This document shows, one piece after another, positions 50,195-59,235 of a stretch of 64,000 nucleotides of DNA; the first letter of the stretch is position 1, and each line of letters begins with the position of its first letter. The notes below the pieces were generated by a model. That model had not been told where the DNA came from. It saw only the letters and a program-made list of their open reading frames with translations, and did not search any database. Location of the stretch: contig CAVSMU010000013.1 of NCBI GenBank assembly GCA_963729075.1, forward strand, positions 1 to 64,000, in the 5' to 3' direction. Source of the stretch: WHSW01 sp963729075. GTDB taxonomy: Bacteria > Actinomycetota > Thermoleophilia > Solirubrobacterales > 70-9. A program made the position numbers and the translations under genes.

Positions 50195-51041
50195 TCAGGC
50201 CCTTCGGTAGAGGCGCGTCGTCAGCGGCGCGAAGATCGCGGTGAGCAGTGCCGCGGTTCCCAGCACGATCGCGATGTCGCTGACCTCCGCGGATCCCTCC
50301 ATCAGCCCGCGCGATGCGGTCGCCAGGATCGAGATCGGGTTGACGTCGACGAACGCCTCGAGCCCGGCCGGCAGCGTCTCCGGGTCGACGAACACGTTGG
50401 AGAGGAAGGTGAGCGGGAAGATCCCCATGAACCCCGCGTTCATCACCGCGTTCGGCGACCGCAGCAGCAGACCGAGGGTCATGAACCCCCAGGAGAGGCC
50501 GAAGGCGAAGATCACCACGAGCGCGAGCGCCGCGAGCACGCCGCCGATGCCGGCCTCGGGGCGGAAGCCGAGGATCACGCCGAGGACGATGATCACCGTC
50601 CCGGCGAGCACATAGCGAACGCTGTCGCCGAGCAGCGAGCCGACGAGCGGCGCCGGCTTCCAGATTGGCAGCGAGCGGAAGCGGTCGACCACGCCCCTGG
50701 TGAGGTCGGTGTTGAGCGCGACGCCCGAGTAAACGGTGGTGAACAGGACCGACATCACCAGGATCCCGGGGAGGATGTAGTCGAGATACTCGCCGGTGGA
50801 CCCGGCGATCGCGCCGCCGAACAGGTAGGTGAACAGGAGGACGAACATCACCGGGGTGATGGTCACGTCGAGCAGCTGCTCGGGGACGTGCTTGACCTTC
50901 AGCATCCCGCGCCAGCCGAAGGTCAGGGCCGCCGACACGGCGCTCGCCCGCGGGGGTCGCGCGGTCGAGGCGAGCGCCTTGCGCAGGGCCGCGTCGTCGG
51001 CGAGGGGCGTCGGGCTTCGTCGTCGTCGGGTTGGCGCTCAT
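50195..51041 (-). pseudogene. DrrB-type ABC-2 permease, frameshifted here
   Basis: The main part reads from about 50999 to 50195 (ALTFGWRGMLKVKHVPEQLL, DYILPGILVMSVLFTT, GMMEGSAEVS-like end) with six membrane spans, an ABC-2 permease as in daunorubicin exporters. The conserved N-terminus LADDAALRKALASTARPPRA precedes it. The start ATG 51041, which overlaps the ATPase stop (ATGA), is in another frame (MSANPTTTKPDAP). One extra base in the C run at 51004-51007 explains this. The 847-base length implies one surplus base. Functional if the insertion is an error; otherwise a GTG/ATG start inside would give a shorter protein from 50938. Confidence 0.82.
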
Positions 51042-52036
51042 GCGGCTCTCTCCTCCTCGATCGCGGCGGCCTCCGCCTCCACCGAGTCCTCCTCGGCCGG
51101 GTGGCCCGTCAGCGCGAGGAACACCTCGTCGAGGCTCGGCTGGCCGAGCGAGAAGTCGGCGATCCCGATCCCCGAGCGACTGAGCTCGGCCACCGCCTCC
51201 GCGCCCCGGTCGGCGTCCGCGCACGAGACCGAGAGCGCGGCCGGGTCGGGCTCGAGGTGCACCCCTCCGAGCTCGCTCAGCAGGATCCGCTCGGCCTCGG
51301 GTCGCTGCTCGGGGTCGAGCAGGCGCACGTGCAGAGCGCCGGATCCGACCGAGGCCTTGAGCTGGCCGGGCGTGCCCTCGGCGATCACCTTGCCGTGGTC
51401 GATGACCGCGATCCCGTCCGCGAGCTGGTCGGCCTCCTCGAGGTACTGGGTGCAGAGCAGGATCGTCGTGCCCTCGGCGACCAGCGCCCGGATGATGTCC
51501 CAGACCTGGTTGCGCGAGCGGGGGTCGAGCCCCGTGGTCGGCTCGTCGAGGAACATCACCTGCGGGGTGACGACGATGCTCGCGGCGATGTCGAGCCGGC
51601 GCCGCATGCCGCCGGAGTAGTTCTTGACCAGGCGCCCGGCGGCGTCGGCGAGGCCGAAGGCTTCCAGGAGCTCGCCGGCGCGTGCCTTAGCCGCGGGCCG
51701 CCGCAGCCCGAGCAGCCGCCCGAGCAGGATCAGGTTCTCGCGTCCGGTGAGGTCCTCGTCGACCGAGGCGAGCTGACCGGTGAGGCTGACCACGCTGCGG
51801 ACGGCGTCGTCCTCGGTGACGATGTCGTGCCCGAGCACGCGCGCCTCTCCCGCGTCGGGGCGCAGCAGCGTGGCGAGCATCCGGATCGTCGTCGTCTTGC
51901 CCGCCCCATTGGGGCCGAGGACGCCGTAGACCGATCCGGTGCGCACGGCCAGGTCGACGCCGTCGACCGCCCGGGTCTCACCGAAGCTCTTGACGAGGCC
52001 GGTGGCCTCGATCGCGAGCGGGGTCTGCGTCGTCAT
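51038..52036 (-). CDS. DrrA-type ABC transporter ATPase
   Basis: The 332-residue ATPase has Walker A GPNGAGKTTT, signature YSGGMRRRLDIAASI, Walker B VMFLDEPTTGLDP and the C-terminal extension with GIADFSLGQPSLDEVFLALTG, characteristic of DrrA-type drug/lipid exporters. With the ABC-2 permease downstream it forms a typical two-gene exporter. Stop and permease start overlap (ATGA). Substrate could be a hydrophobic compound or a membrane component; it is not predictable. Confidence 0.92.
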   Translation of the reverse strand: MTTQTPLAIEATGLVKSFGETRAVDGVDLAVRTGSVYGVLGPNGAGKTTTIRMLATLLRPDAGEARVLGHDIVTEDDAVRSVVSLTGQLASVDEDLTGRENLILLGRLLGLRRPAAKARAGELLEAFGLADAAGRLVKNYSGGMRRRLDIAASIVVTPQVMFLDEPTTGLDPRSRNQVWDIIRALVAEGTTILLCTQYLEEADQLADGIAVIDHGKVIAEGTPGQLKASVGSGALHVRLLDPEQRPEAERILLSELGGVHLEPDPAALSVSCADADRGAEAVAELSRSGIGIADFSLGQPSLDEVFLALTGHPAEEDSVEAEAAAIEEERAA

Positions 52037-52141
52037 CGTCCTCCTCTGCCTTCGGGATCGCGCGGGTTGCAGGGTTGCACTATTGACCGCATGCTCGCGG
52101 AGAACTAATCGCTCGGAGCGAGAAGGGCGTCGAGGTGCGCC

Positions 52142-52603
52142 TCAGCCGAGGGGCTTTCGCATGAACACGAGCGCGAAGTCTCCCATCGAGCGCCGCTCGT
52201 ACTCGACGTATCCGACTCTTGCGTACAGCGCGATGTTCTCTGTCGCCTTCTCGTGCGTGTACAGATAGACCGAGTCGAACCCGTCCCGCAAGGCCGCCGA
52301 CTCGGCGTGCTCCATCAGTGCCCTACCCAGCCCCTTGCCCTGGAACGAGGGATGGACGGCGACGTTGAGGATCGCGAAGCCCTCGTCGGCGGCGCCGAAC
52401 ACGACCACGCCGACGATCCGCTCGTCGTCCTCGGCGACCATCACCCCGCGCTTGGCGATGACGTCGGCGTAGTCCTCGGTCATCGGCCCGGGGACCATCC
52501 CGATCCGCTCGACCCAGTGGCCATAGGCGTCGTCGACGAGGCGCGCGACTGCCTCGGCGTCGGCGGCGGTGGCCGGCCGCAGGGGGCGGTCCGCGTCGGT
52601 CAT
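52142..52603 (-). CDS. GNAT family N-acetyltransferase
   Basis: The 153-residue protein shows LRPATAADAEAVARLVDDAY, VAVHPSFQGKGLGRALMEHA (acetyl-CoA pyrophosphate loop, Q/RxxGxG/A) and LYTHEKATENIALYARVGYV, the GNAT fold pattern. It transfers an acetyl group to an unknown amine. ATG overlaps the stop of the upstream sigma factor gene (ATGA), so it belongs to the ECF42 operon. Confidence 0.88.
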   Translation of the reverse strand: MTDADRPLRPATAADAEAVARLVDDAYGHWVERIGMVPGPMTEDYADVIAKRGVMVAEDDERIVGVVVFGAADEGFAILNVAVHPSFQGKGLGRALMEHAESAALRDGFDSVYLYTHEKATENIALYARVGYVEYERRSMGDFALVFMRKPLG

Positions 52604-53772
52604 CGTTCGAGCTCGGCCAGTCGCCGCTCGAGGAAGCGCCGCTCGGCATCGGAGTGGACGAGCTCGAGCGCCCGCTCGTAGGCGGCGCGGGCCTCCTCGA
52701 CGCGATCGAGTCGCCGGAGCAGGTCCGCGCGCGTCGCGTGCATGTAGTGGTACCGATCGAGCTCCAGCCGTTCGACCAGGTCCAGCGCCACCTCGACCTC
52801 GCCGGCCTCGGCGATCGCAGCCGCCTGGTTGAGCTCGACCACCGAGGAGCCGGTGCGGCGCGCGAGCTCGCCGTAGAGGGCTGCGAGCTGACGCCAGTCC
52901 TGGGGCTCGTCCGCGTGCAGGACCGCGATCGCGGCCTGGAGCACGTACGGGCCGCGTCCGCCGAGCGCCAGCGCTCGATCGAGCTCCGCCCGCCCGGCCT
53001 CGATCTGATCGGCGTCCCATAGCGACCGGTCCTGATCGCGCAGGAGCACGACCTCGCCATCGGTGAACCGGGCCTCGCGGCGAGCGTCGTTGACCAGCAT
53101 CAGTGCGAGCAGCGCCCGGACCTCGGGCTCGTCGGGCATCAGCTCGGCGAGCGCCCGCCCGAGCCGGACCGCCTCGGCGGCGAGCTGTCCGCGCCCGCCG
53201 TAGCCCTCGTTGAAGATCAGGTAGACGACAGCGAGCACCGCGGCGAGGCGGTCGGGCAGGAGGTGGGCCGGAGGGACCCGGAACGGGATTCCGGCGGCCC
53301 TGATCTTGGCCTTAGCGCGGACGAGCCGCTTCGCCATCGTCGGTTCGGACACCAGGAAGGCGCGGGCGATCTCGTCCGTCTTCAGGCCGCCGAGGGTCCG
53401 CAACGTCAGCACGACCTGAGCGTCGAGCGCGAGCGCGGGATGACAGCAGGTGAAGATGAGCTCGAGTCGCTCGTCGGGGATCGTGGTCTCGTCCAACTCA
53501 TCCTCCGAGTGCTCTGGCATCTCGAGCAGGCGGGTCTTCGCCGCCAGCGTCCGATCGCGGCGGATGCGGTCGATCGCCCGGTTGCGCGCGGTGGTCAGCA
53601 GCCACGCGCGCGGGTTGTCCGGCGTCCCGTCGCGGGGCCAGCGCTCGGCGGCGACGGCGAACGCCTCCTGGGCGGCCTCCTCGGCGAGCTCGAAGTCGCC
53701 GAGGAAGCCGATCAGGTTGGCGAGGATGCGCCCCCACTCGTCGCGGAAGACCTGCTCGAGCGGAGCTACCAC
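52600..53772 (-). CDS. ECF42-type sigma factor with C-terminal helical domain
   Basis: The 390-residue protein has sigma-70 region 2 (FLGDFELAEEAAQEAFAVAA, PRAWLLTTARNRAIDRIRR) and region 4 (LTLRTLGGLKTDEIARAFLV, then SEPTMAKRLVRAKAKIR), followed by a C-terminal extension of about 220 residues rich in TPR-like helices. This architecture, with an upstream DGPF (YCII-related) gene, defines the ECF42 group, in which the C-terminal domain replaces a classical anti-sigma factor. It would direct RNA polymerase to the promoters of DGPF genes. The gene overlaps the DGPF gene by seven bases. Confidence 0.92.
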   Translation of the reverse strand: MVAPLEQVFRDEWGRILANLIGFLGDFELAEEAAQEAFAVAAERWPRDGTPDNPRAWLLTTARNRAIDRIRRDRTLAAKTRLLEMPEHSEDELDETTIPDERLELIFTCCHPALALDAQVVLTLRTLGGLKTDEIARAFLVSEPTMAKRLVRAKAKIRAAGIPFRVPPAHLLPDRLAAVLAVVYLIFNEGYGGRGQLAAEAVRLGRALAELMPDEPEVRALLALMLVNDARREARFTDGEVVLLRDQDRSLWDADQIEAGRAELDRALALGGRGPYVLQAAIAVLHADEPQDWRQLAALYGELARRTGSSVVELNQAAAIAEAGEVEVALDLVERLELDRYHYMHATRADLLRRLDRVEEARAAYERALELVHSDAERRFLERRLAELER

Positions 53773-54125
53773 TCAACGATCGGACGCACCTCGACCGCGC
53801 CGCCGAGGCGAGCCGCCGGGATGCGCGCGGCCAGCTCGATCGCCGCGTCGAGGTCGTCCGCCTCGAACACCAGGTAGCCGCCGAGCGCCTCCTTTGTGGC
53901 GACGAACGGCCCGTCGGTGGTCAGCGTCTTGCCGTCCCCGACCCGGACTGTGGTCGCCGTCTCCGGGCTCTCCATCTGGAGCCCGGGGGTGACGCCCGGC
54001 GTCTCGTTGATCGCCTTGTAATCGGCATAGACAGCGTTCTGCTCGTCCTCGGACAGACGCGCCCACGCCTCCTCGTCCCGTGGTGTCGGGGCGGCGCCCT
54101 GATGGATCAGCAGGATGTACTTCAT
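53766..54125 (-). CDS. YCII-related (DGPF domain) protein
   Basis: The 119-residue protein starts MKYILLIHQG and contains TLTTDGPFVATKEALGGYLV, the namesake DGPF motif, followed by DLDAAIELAARIPAARLGG. DGPF proteins are dimeric alpha/beta-barrel-like proteins encoded next to ECF42 sigma factors. The ATG at 54125 has an excellent ribosome site (AAAGGAGG). It is the first gene of the operon DGPF-ECF42-GNAT and a likely regulon member itself. Confidence 0.92.
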   Translation of the reverse strand: MKYILLIHQGAAPTPRDEEAWARLSEDEQNAVYADYKAINETPGVTPGLQMESPETATTVRVGDGKTLTTDGPFVATKEALGGYLVFEADDLDAAIELAARIPAARLGGAVEVRPIVEW

Positions 54126-54252
54126 CGCTTCCTCCTTTGGGTTGGTCGCCTCTGAGACGAACGGAGGACGCGGAAATGGACAGCCCTCACACGAAGTGCC
54201 GTCTCGCGACGCGCGGGACGAGCGTAACGCGCGCCCGACTAATCTGAGGCCG

Positions 54253-54711
54253 ATGGCGATCACGACAGCGGAGGCGCGCACGCAGATCGTCGACGACCTC
54301 GGAGCGGCGACCGATCAGATCGCCCTGGCGGTTGCCTGTCTCGGGGCTGCCCACGAATTGCTCGACGACCTGACCGCGGACCGGCTCGAGGCCGACCTCT
54401 TCCGGCCGGTGCAGCGCGCGCTCGGCCGGGCCAAGCGCACACGCGCGGCGTTCGCCGGACGTCACGCACTGACGGTGCCCGACGAGGCGCAGCCCTCGCC
54501 CGGCGCTCCGTCCCAGGGTGTGAGGTCGTTCGTGGATCGCGCGGTCGTCGCGGCGATGGAGGGCAGCCGGCTGATCGCCGAGCTCCAGGACTCGATGCTG
54601 CCGATCGAGTTCGGCGACCCGGAGCTTCGCAGCGGCCTCGCCGATTCGCGCGAGCTGGTCGACCGCCTTCCGGGCGCGGCGCGCGACTTCCTCCGCACCC
54701 TCGGCCGGTAG
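54253..54711 (+). CDS. Hypothetical helical protein
   Basis: The 152-residue protein, starting MAITTAEARTQIVDDLGAA, is rich in Ala, Leu, Arg and Glu and appears all-helical. It has no signal peptide, no Cys cluster and no motif I recognise. The ATG at 54253 is chosen because the longer upstream frame overlaps the divergent DGPF promoter and is not protein-like. It may be a small cytoplasmic helical-bundle protein. Confidence 0.6.
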   Translation: MAITTAEARTQIVDDLGAATDQIALAVACLGAAHELLDDLTADRLEADLFRPVQRALGRAKRTRAAFAGRHALTVPDEAQPSPGAPSQGVRSFVDRAVVAAMEGSRLIAELQDSMLPIEFGDPELRSGLADSRELVDRLPGAARDFLRTLGR

Positions 54712-54757
54712 CCGCTACACCCAGCCGCACTCGCGCAGGCCGTACTTCTTCGCCACG

Positions 54758-55183
54758 CTAACGGCCTGGCGGCGGGACCGGCGCCCCGTTCCACTCCTCG
54801 AGCGCTCCGGGGTATGCCCTCAGTCGCGGCGGCACGAGCGCCGCCGGGCGATTGAAGAGACCGACGATCACCATCAGCGCGAGCGCGACGACGACGGCGG
54901 CCGTGAGCAGGACCTCGAGCGTCTGCGTGACGGCGGTGTCGTCGAGCGCCGAGACCACGATCAAGGCGCCCGCGAACGGCGCCTCGACCGCACCCATCGG
55001 CCCGGCCCGCACCAGCGCCCGCCATGCGGGCATGTCGAAGGGCCACCAGTCCGGGGCATGATGGACATCGATCTCGCGCTCGCCGCGCCACTCCGCCCGG
55101 AGCGCGAAGAGCGCAAAGAGCCCGGCGACCAGGGTGACCACGCCAAGGGTCCAGCCAAGGTCCACGGCTCCCTCGTTCCCCAT
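54758..55183 (-). CDS. Small membrane protein of unknown function
   Basis: The 141-residue protein has hydrophobic segments at about 9-27 (LGWTLGVVTLVAGLFALFAL), 63-80 and 90-112 (LLTAAVVVALALMVIVGLF), with a WW-containing loop (HAPDWWPFDMPAWRAL) between the first two. Three membrane spans are likely. No family is recognised. It lies between convergent and divergent neighbours. Confidence 0.55.
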   Translation of the reverse strand: MGNEGAVDLGWTLGVVTLVAGLFALFALRAEWRGEREIDVHHAPDWWPFDMPAWRALVRAGPMGAVEAPFAGALIVVSALDDTAVTQTLEVLLTAAVVVALALMVIVGLFNRPAALVPPRLRAYPGALEEWNGAPVPPPGR

Positions 55184-55244
55184 CCCGCAGCGCCGCTAAC
55201 CGGCTCGGCAAACGCCGACACCGCCGTCTGGAATCCTGAAGGCG

Positions 55245-55676
55245 ATGCGGACGAACTCCGAGCTGCTGCTCGCCGGATACGACGCCTGGAACTGCGACGA
55301 CTGCGACGCGTGGCTGGCTCTCCTCGACCCGGAGATCCACATCCACACCTCGGGGGTCTTCCCGGACCTGTCCGCCGAGTACCGCGGACCCGAGGGGGCG
55401 CGCAAGTTTTGGCGTCAGCTGCGCGAGCCGTGGGAGACGTTCTCGATCGAGGTCGAGCGGATGGAGGACGAGGGCGACTGTGCGATCGCCGGGATCCGCT
55501 TCCGCGCGCGGGGGGTCGACAGCGGGGTGGAGGTGGACATGCGCTTCGGCAGCGCGATCAGGGTCCGCGACGGGCTCGCGACCGAGCTCGTCCAGCGGCG
55601 CACGTTCGAGGAGACGCGCGCGGCGATGCTCGAGGGCCGGCCGGCACAGGACCACGCCGGCCAGCCGACCAGCTGA
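55245..55676 (+). CDS. SnoaL-like (NTF2-fold) protein
   Basis: The 143-residue protein reads LLLAGYDAWNCDDCDAWLAL, IHIHTSGVFPDLSAEYRGPE and VDMRFGSAIRVRDGLATELV, consistent with the SnoaL-like ketosteroid-isomerase-type fold. The NCDDCD motif near the N-terminus is unusual for the family. It lies 58 bases upstream of the ECF sigma factor gene at 55735, which itself ends with a SnoaL-like domain. Confidence 0.8.
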   Translation: MRTNSELLLAGYDAWNCDDCDAWLALLDPEIHIHTSGVFPDLSAEYRGPEGARKFWRQLREPWETFSIEVERMEDEGDCAIAGIRFRARGVDSGVEVDMRFGSAIRVRDGLATELVQRRTFEETRAAMLEGRPAQDHAGQPTS

Positions 55677-55734
55677 GCCGGTCGCTTCGAGCGCCCGATT
55701 GGGCACGCTGCGGTCGGCGGTCATCATCCGGCGA

Positions 55735-56757
55735 ATGAGCCCAGCCGACCAGCGCACCGATTCGCGCGACCAGGCCGCGTTCGCCGCGTCGCTCGACCGC
55801 CACCGGCGCGAGCTTCAGGTCCACTGCTACCGGATGCTGGGCTCGCTCGAGGACTCCGAGGACGTCGTCCAGGAGACCTTCCTGCGCGCGTGGCGCAGGC
55901 GCTCGAGCTTCAGTCACCGGGGCCACGGTTCGCTTCGCGCCTGGCTTTACCGGATCGCGACCAACGCCTGTCTCGACGTGCTTCGCGGCAAGCCGCGCCG
56001 GGTCCTGCCGCCCCAGATCGCCGCGGCGAGCGATCCGGATGCGCCGATCCCGCCCCCGGCCGACCTTCCGTGGCTACAGCCGTATCCGGACCGGCTGCTG
56101 GAGGCGATCGCCCCGGCCGAGGACGAGCCGGGTGCGGTGGTAGTCGCGAGGGAGACGATCGAGCTCGCGTTCGTCGCGGCGATTCAGCTCCTGCCGCCGA
56201 GACAGCGCGCGGTCCTGATCCTGCGCGACGTGCTCGGGTGGTCGGCCAAGGACACCGCCTCGCTGCTCGAGGCGAGCGTCGCGGCGGTGAACAGCGCCCT
56301 GCAACGGGCAAGGGGAACGCTTCGGGACCACCTGGGCGAGCGGCGAACGGACTGGGCGCCGGCCTCCCAGCCGAGCGAGGACGAGCGCGAGTTGTTGCGG
56401 CGCTACGTCGAAGCCCACGAGCGGGCCGACGCCGACGCGCTCGCCGAGCTCCTGCGGGAGGACGTGCGCCTGACCATGCCTCCGCACCCCACCTGGTACG
56501 ACGGACGGGAGGCGGTCATGGTCGCAACGCGACAGGGCTTCGATCCCTCCTTCGGCGAGCTCCGGACTGTCGTCGCCGGGGCGAACATGCAGCCGGCGGC
56601 GGCTCACTACCTGCGAACGCCGGGTGACTCCAGGTACAGGGCGCTGGCGCTCGACCTGCTTCGGCTCGACGGCGGGCACGTCGCGGAGATCACCTCGTTC
56701 GTGTCCCCCGAGCTCTTCCCGGCCTTCGGCCTCCGGCCGCAGCTCTCCGAGCGATGA
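55735..56757 (+). CDS. ECF sigma factor with C-terminal SnoaL-like domain (SigG-type)
   Basis: The 340-residue protein has sigma region 2 (LGSLEDSEDVVQETFLRAWR, WLYRIATNACLDVL) and region 4 (LPPRQRAVLILRDVLGWSAK), then a C-terminal NTF2/SnoaL-like domain (about 215-335) which includes RRYVEAHERADADALAELLR and MTMPPHPTWYDGREAV-like sequence. This matches the SigG/SigX5 group in which the C-terminal domain modulates activity. No anti-sigma factor gene is adjacent. The ATG at 55735 is chosen as the first start after the upstream SnoaL gene. Confidence 0.88.
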   Translation: MSPADQRTDSRDQAAFAASLDRHRRELQVHCYRMLGSLEDSEDVVQETFLRAWRRRSSFSHRGHGSLRAWLYRIATNACLDVLRGKPRRVLPPQIAAASDPDAPIPPPADLPWLQPYPDRLLEAIAPAEDEPGAVVVARETIELAFVAAIQLLPPRQRAVLILRDVLGWSAKDTASLLEASVAAVNSALQRARGTLRDHLGERRTDWAPASQPSEDERELLRRYVEAHERADADALAELLREDVRLTMPPHPTWYDGREAVMVATRQGFDPSFGELRTVVAGANMQPAAAHYLRTPGDSRYRALALDLLRLDGGHVAEITSFVSPELFPAFGLRPQLSER

Positions 56758-56819
56758 GTTTTCCGCGGAGCTTCGTTTAAGAGAACAGCAAGGCAATAAC
56801 CCAAGGCAGAGGAGATCCG

Positions 56820-57470
56820 ATGAGAAAGCTCGTCGTCAACACGTTCATGTCCCTCGACGGAGTCATGCAGTCACCCGGCGGCCCCGACGAAGACCCGACC
56901 GGGGGCTTTGCCTACGGCGGCTGGGGCGCCAACTACGTCGACGACGAGATGATGGGGCGGGTGTCCGAATCCGGTCCCTACGAGCTCCTGCTCGGGCGTG
57001 GGACCTACGAGATCTTCGCCGCGCACTGGCCCTACGACGAGGGCCCGATCGCCGATCAGCTCAACAGCACCCGCAAGCACGTCGCCTCGAGGACGCTGGA
57101 CAGCGTGGACTGGAACAACTCCACCCTGATCACGGGGGGCGTCGCCGAGTACGTCGCGGAGCTCAAGCGCCAGGACGGGCCCGAGATCCAGGTTCACGGC
57201 AGCGTGGGCCTGATCCAGACCCTGCTCGAGCACGACCTGATCGACGAGTACCGGCTCTGGATCTTTCCCTTGGTGCTCGGCAAAGGCAAGCGGTTCTTCG
57301 GCGCGGGAACGATCCCCGGCGGGATGAAGCTGGTCGACAGCGCCGTCTCGAAGACCGGAGTCACGATCAACACGTACGAGCGAGCCGGCGATATCGACCT
57401 CGGGTCGTTCGAGTTCGACGAGCCGACCGAGGCCGAGATGGAGCGGCGCAAGCGCCTCGCGGAGGGCTAG
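56820..57470 (+). CDS. Dihydrofolate reductase-fold protein (RibD C-terminal family)
   Basis: The 216-residue protein starts KLVVNTFMSLDGVMQSPGGP and contains LLLGRGTYEIFAAHWP, VHGSVGLIQTLLEHDLIDEY and LWIFPLVLGKGKRFF, the pattern of stand-alone RibD C-terminal domain reductases. They are NADPH-dependent, but individual substrates are mostly unknown. ATG is preceded by AGAGGAG. A second member follows at 57557, so the two are probably cotranscribed. Confidence 0.9.
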   Translation: MRKLVVNTFMSLDGVMQSPGGPDEDPTGGFAYGGWGANYVDDEMMGRVSESGPYELLLGRGTYEIFAAHWPYDEGPIADQLNSTRKHVASRTLDSVDWNNSTLITGGVAEYVAELKRQDGPEIQVHGSVGLIQTLLEHDLIDEYRLWIFPLVLGKGKRFFGAGTIPGGMKLVDSAVSKTGVTINTYERAGDIDLGSFEFDEPTEAEMERRKRLAEG

Positions 57471-57556
57471 GCGTATGTATGCAGCGGCTGCCGTTCCATT
57501 TCCGGCGTCGCCGGTGTCTCAACCAGCACACGTCCGCACTACAGAGGGGAACAGAC

Positions 57557-58138
57557 ATGGGAAGGATCGTCATGAGCGAGAACGTCTCGCTCGACGGAGT
57601 CATCCAGGACCCGGCCGGTGACGAGGGCTTCGCGCGCGGAGGCTGGGTCGGTCGGATCGCGGCGCTCCCGGAGCTGGCCAAGTTCACGCTCGACGAGGCG
57701 CTGGGCACCGAGGCCCTGCTGCTGGGCCGGCGGAGCTACGAGTGGTTCGCCGCGCGGTGGCCATCCCGGAGCGGCGACTTGGCGGACAGGTTGAACAGCC
57801 TGCCCAAGTACGTCGTGTCCTCGACTCTCGAGGATCCCGACTGGACCAACACGACGGTATTGAACGGCGACGTGGTGAACGAGGTCTCGAAGCTGAAGCA
57901 GGAGCGAAGCGGGGAAATCAATGTCCCCGCCAGCTTCCAGCTCGCGCGCACGCTGATGGAGCACGACCTCGTCGACGAGCTGCGGCTGAAGATCTTCCCG
58001 GTCGTGCTCGGGGCCGGCGAGCGCCTCTTCGGCGAGACGAGCGACAAGAAACCGATGCGCCTCGTCGACACCCAGACCGTCGGTGACGGCGTCGCCATCC
58101 TCACCTACGAGCCCGCCCGAGACGCCGAGCGGGCTTAG
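57557..58138 (+). CDS. Dihydrofolate reductase-fold protein (RibD C-terminal family)
   Basis: The 193-residue protein opens MGRIVMSENVSLDGVIQDPA and shows LLLGRRSYEWFAARWPSR, INVPASFQLARTLMEHDLVD and LKIFPVVLGAGERLF, again a RibD C-terminal-type reductase. It is only distantly similar to the neighbour at 56820, so an old duplication or independent recruitment is likely. GAGGGGA precedes the ATG. It overlaps the convergent epimerase gene by four bases. Confidence 0.9.
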   Translation: MGRIVMSENVSLDGVIQDPAGDEGFARGGWVGRIAALPELAKFTLDEALGTEALLLGRRSYEWFAARWPSRSGDLADRLNSLPKYVVSSTLEDPDWTNTTVLNGDVVNEVSKLKQERSGEINVPASFQLARTLMEHDLVDELRLKIFPVVLGAGERLFGETSDKKPMRLVDTQTVGDGVAILTYEPARDAERA

Positions 58139-59175
58139 GCAGGGACCGCGACGACGCCGTGGCGGATCAGGCTCTCGGCGGTTTCGGCGATCGAGTCCTC
58201 GATCGGCCGCGGCGCCCAGCCGAGCGTCGTCCTCGCCTTCTCCGAGGAGAGCTCGGTTCGCTTGCCGAGCCCGCCGACCACAGAGCGGATGTCGGGGTCG
58301 AAGAGCGCCATCGCGCGGACGAACAGGTTCGGGACCGTCCGCGTCGGCACCTTCGAGGCCCCCTCCCCGAGCCGCGCGCGCAGGACCTCGCCGATCTCGC
58401 CCATCCATAGGTACCGGTCGGCGGCGATGAAGCGCTCGCCGCCGGCCTCCGGCGCCGTCATCGCCCGGATCTCGAGATCGGCGACGTCGCGGACGTCGAC
58501 GAGGCTGAAACCGAGCCGCGGCACCCCCGGCATGCCCTCGAGCAGGCGCTGCACGGTCTGGAGGGAGTAGGAAACGTCGTCGCTCAGCGTCGGGCCGATG
58601 ATCGCGCCCGGGTTGACGACCGCGAGGCGATCCTCCTCGCCGCGCTCGCGGACTAGCTCCCAGGCAGCCCGTTCGGCGATCGTCTTCGAGCGCACATAGG
58701 GCGTCAGCCCCGGGGCGTCGGGGTCGGTCCAATCGCCTTCGTCGAGCGGCCGGCTCGCCGCGCCGTCGGCGAGCCGGATCGCAGCGACCGAGGAGGTGAG
58801 GACGACCCGCTTCACGTCGGCGTCGAGAGCGGCGCGCAGGACGCGCAGCGTGCCCTCGCGCGCGGGAACGATCAGCTCGTCGGGGTCCTTCGGCTGCGCG
58901 GGGGGAAAGGGCGATGCGACGTGCAGGACGTAATCGCAGTCCGCGACGGCCTCGGCCCAGCCGTCGTCCGACGTCAGCTCGGCGGCGAGCACCGTCAGCC
59001 GATCGCCCGGATCGACCTGCGAGCCGACCGCGGCCCGCACCTGGGGCTCGCGGGTGAGGCTGCGGACCGTTGTCCGCACGTCGTAGCCGCGGCGAAGGAG
59101 CTCGATCACGCACCAGCCGCCGAGAAACCCCGATCCGCCGCTGACGAGGACCGTCTGCCCGGAAGCCTCGCTCAT
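58135..59175 (-). CDS. NAD(P)-dependent epimerase/dihydroflavonol reductase-like SDR
   Basis: The 346-residue extended SDR begins LVSGGSGFLGGWCVIELLRR (GxxGxxG) and has LTSSVAAIRL and PYVRSKTIAERAAW with the catalytic YxxxK. It falls in the dihydroflavonol-4-reductase-like group, reducing carbonyls of diverse small molecules. ATG at 59175. It is convergent with the DHFR-like pair and divergent from the quinone oxidoreductase gene. Confidence 0.9.
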   Translation of the reverse strand: MSEASGQTVLVSGGSGFLGGWCVIELLRRGYDVRTTVRSLTREPQVRAAVGSQVDPGDRLTVLAAELTSDDGWAEAVADCDYVLHVASPFPPAQPKDPDELIVPAREGTLRVLRAALDADVKRVVLTSSVAAIRLADGAASRPLDEGDWTDPDAPGLTPYVRSKTIAERAAWELVRERGEEDRLAVVNPGAIIGPTLSDDVSYSLQTVQRLLEGMPGVPRLGFSLVDVRDVADLEIRAMTAPEAGGERFIAADRYLWMGEIGEVLRARLGEGASKVPTRTVPNLFVRAMALFDPDIRSVVGGLGKRTELSSEKARTTLGWAPRPIEDSIAETAESLIRHGVVAVPA

Positions 59176-59235
59176 CGCGGGGCCAGCCTAACCGGAGCGC
59201 GCCGTCGGCTCGGCTTGTGAGAGTTTGGCGGTTCG

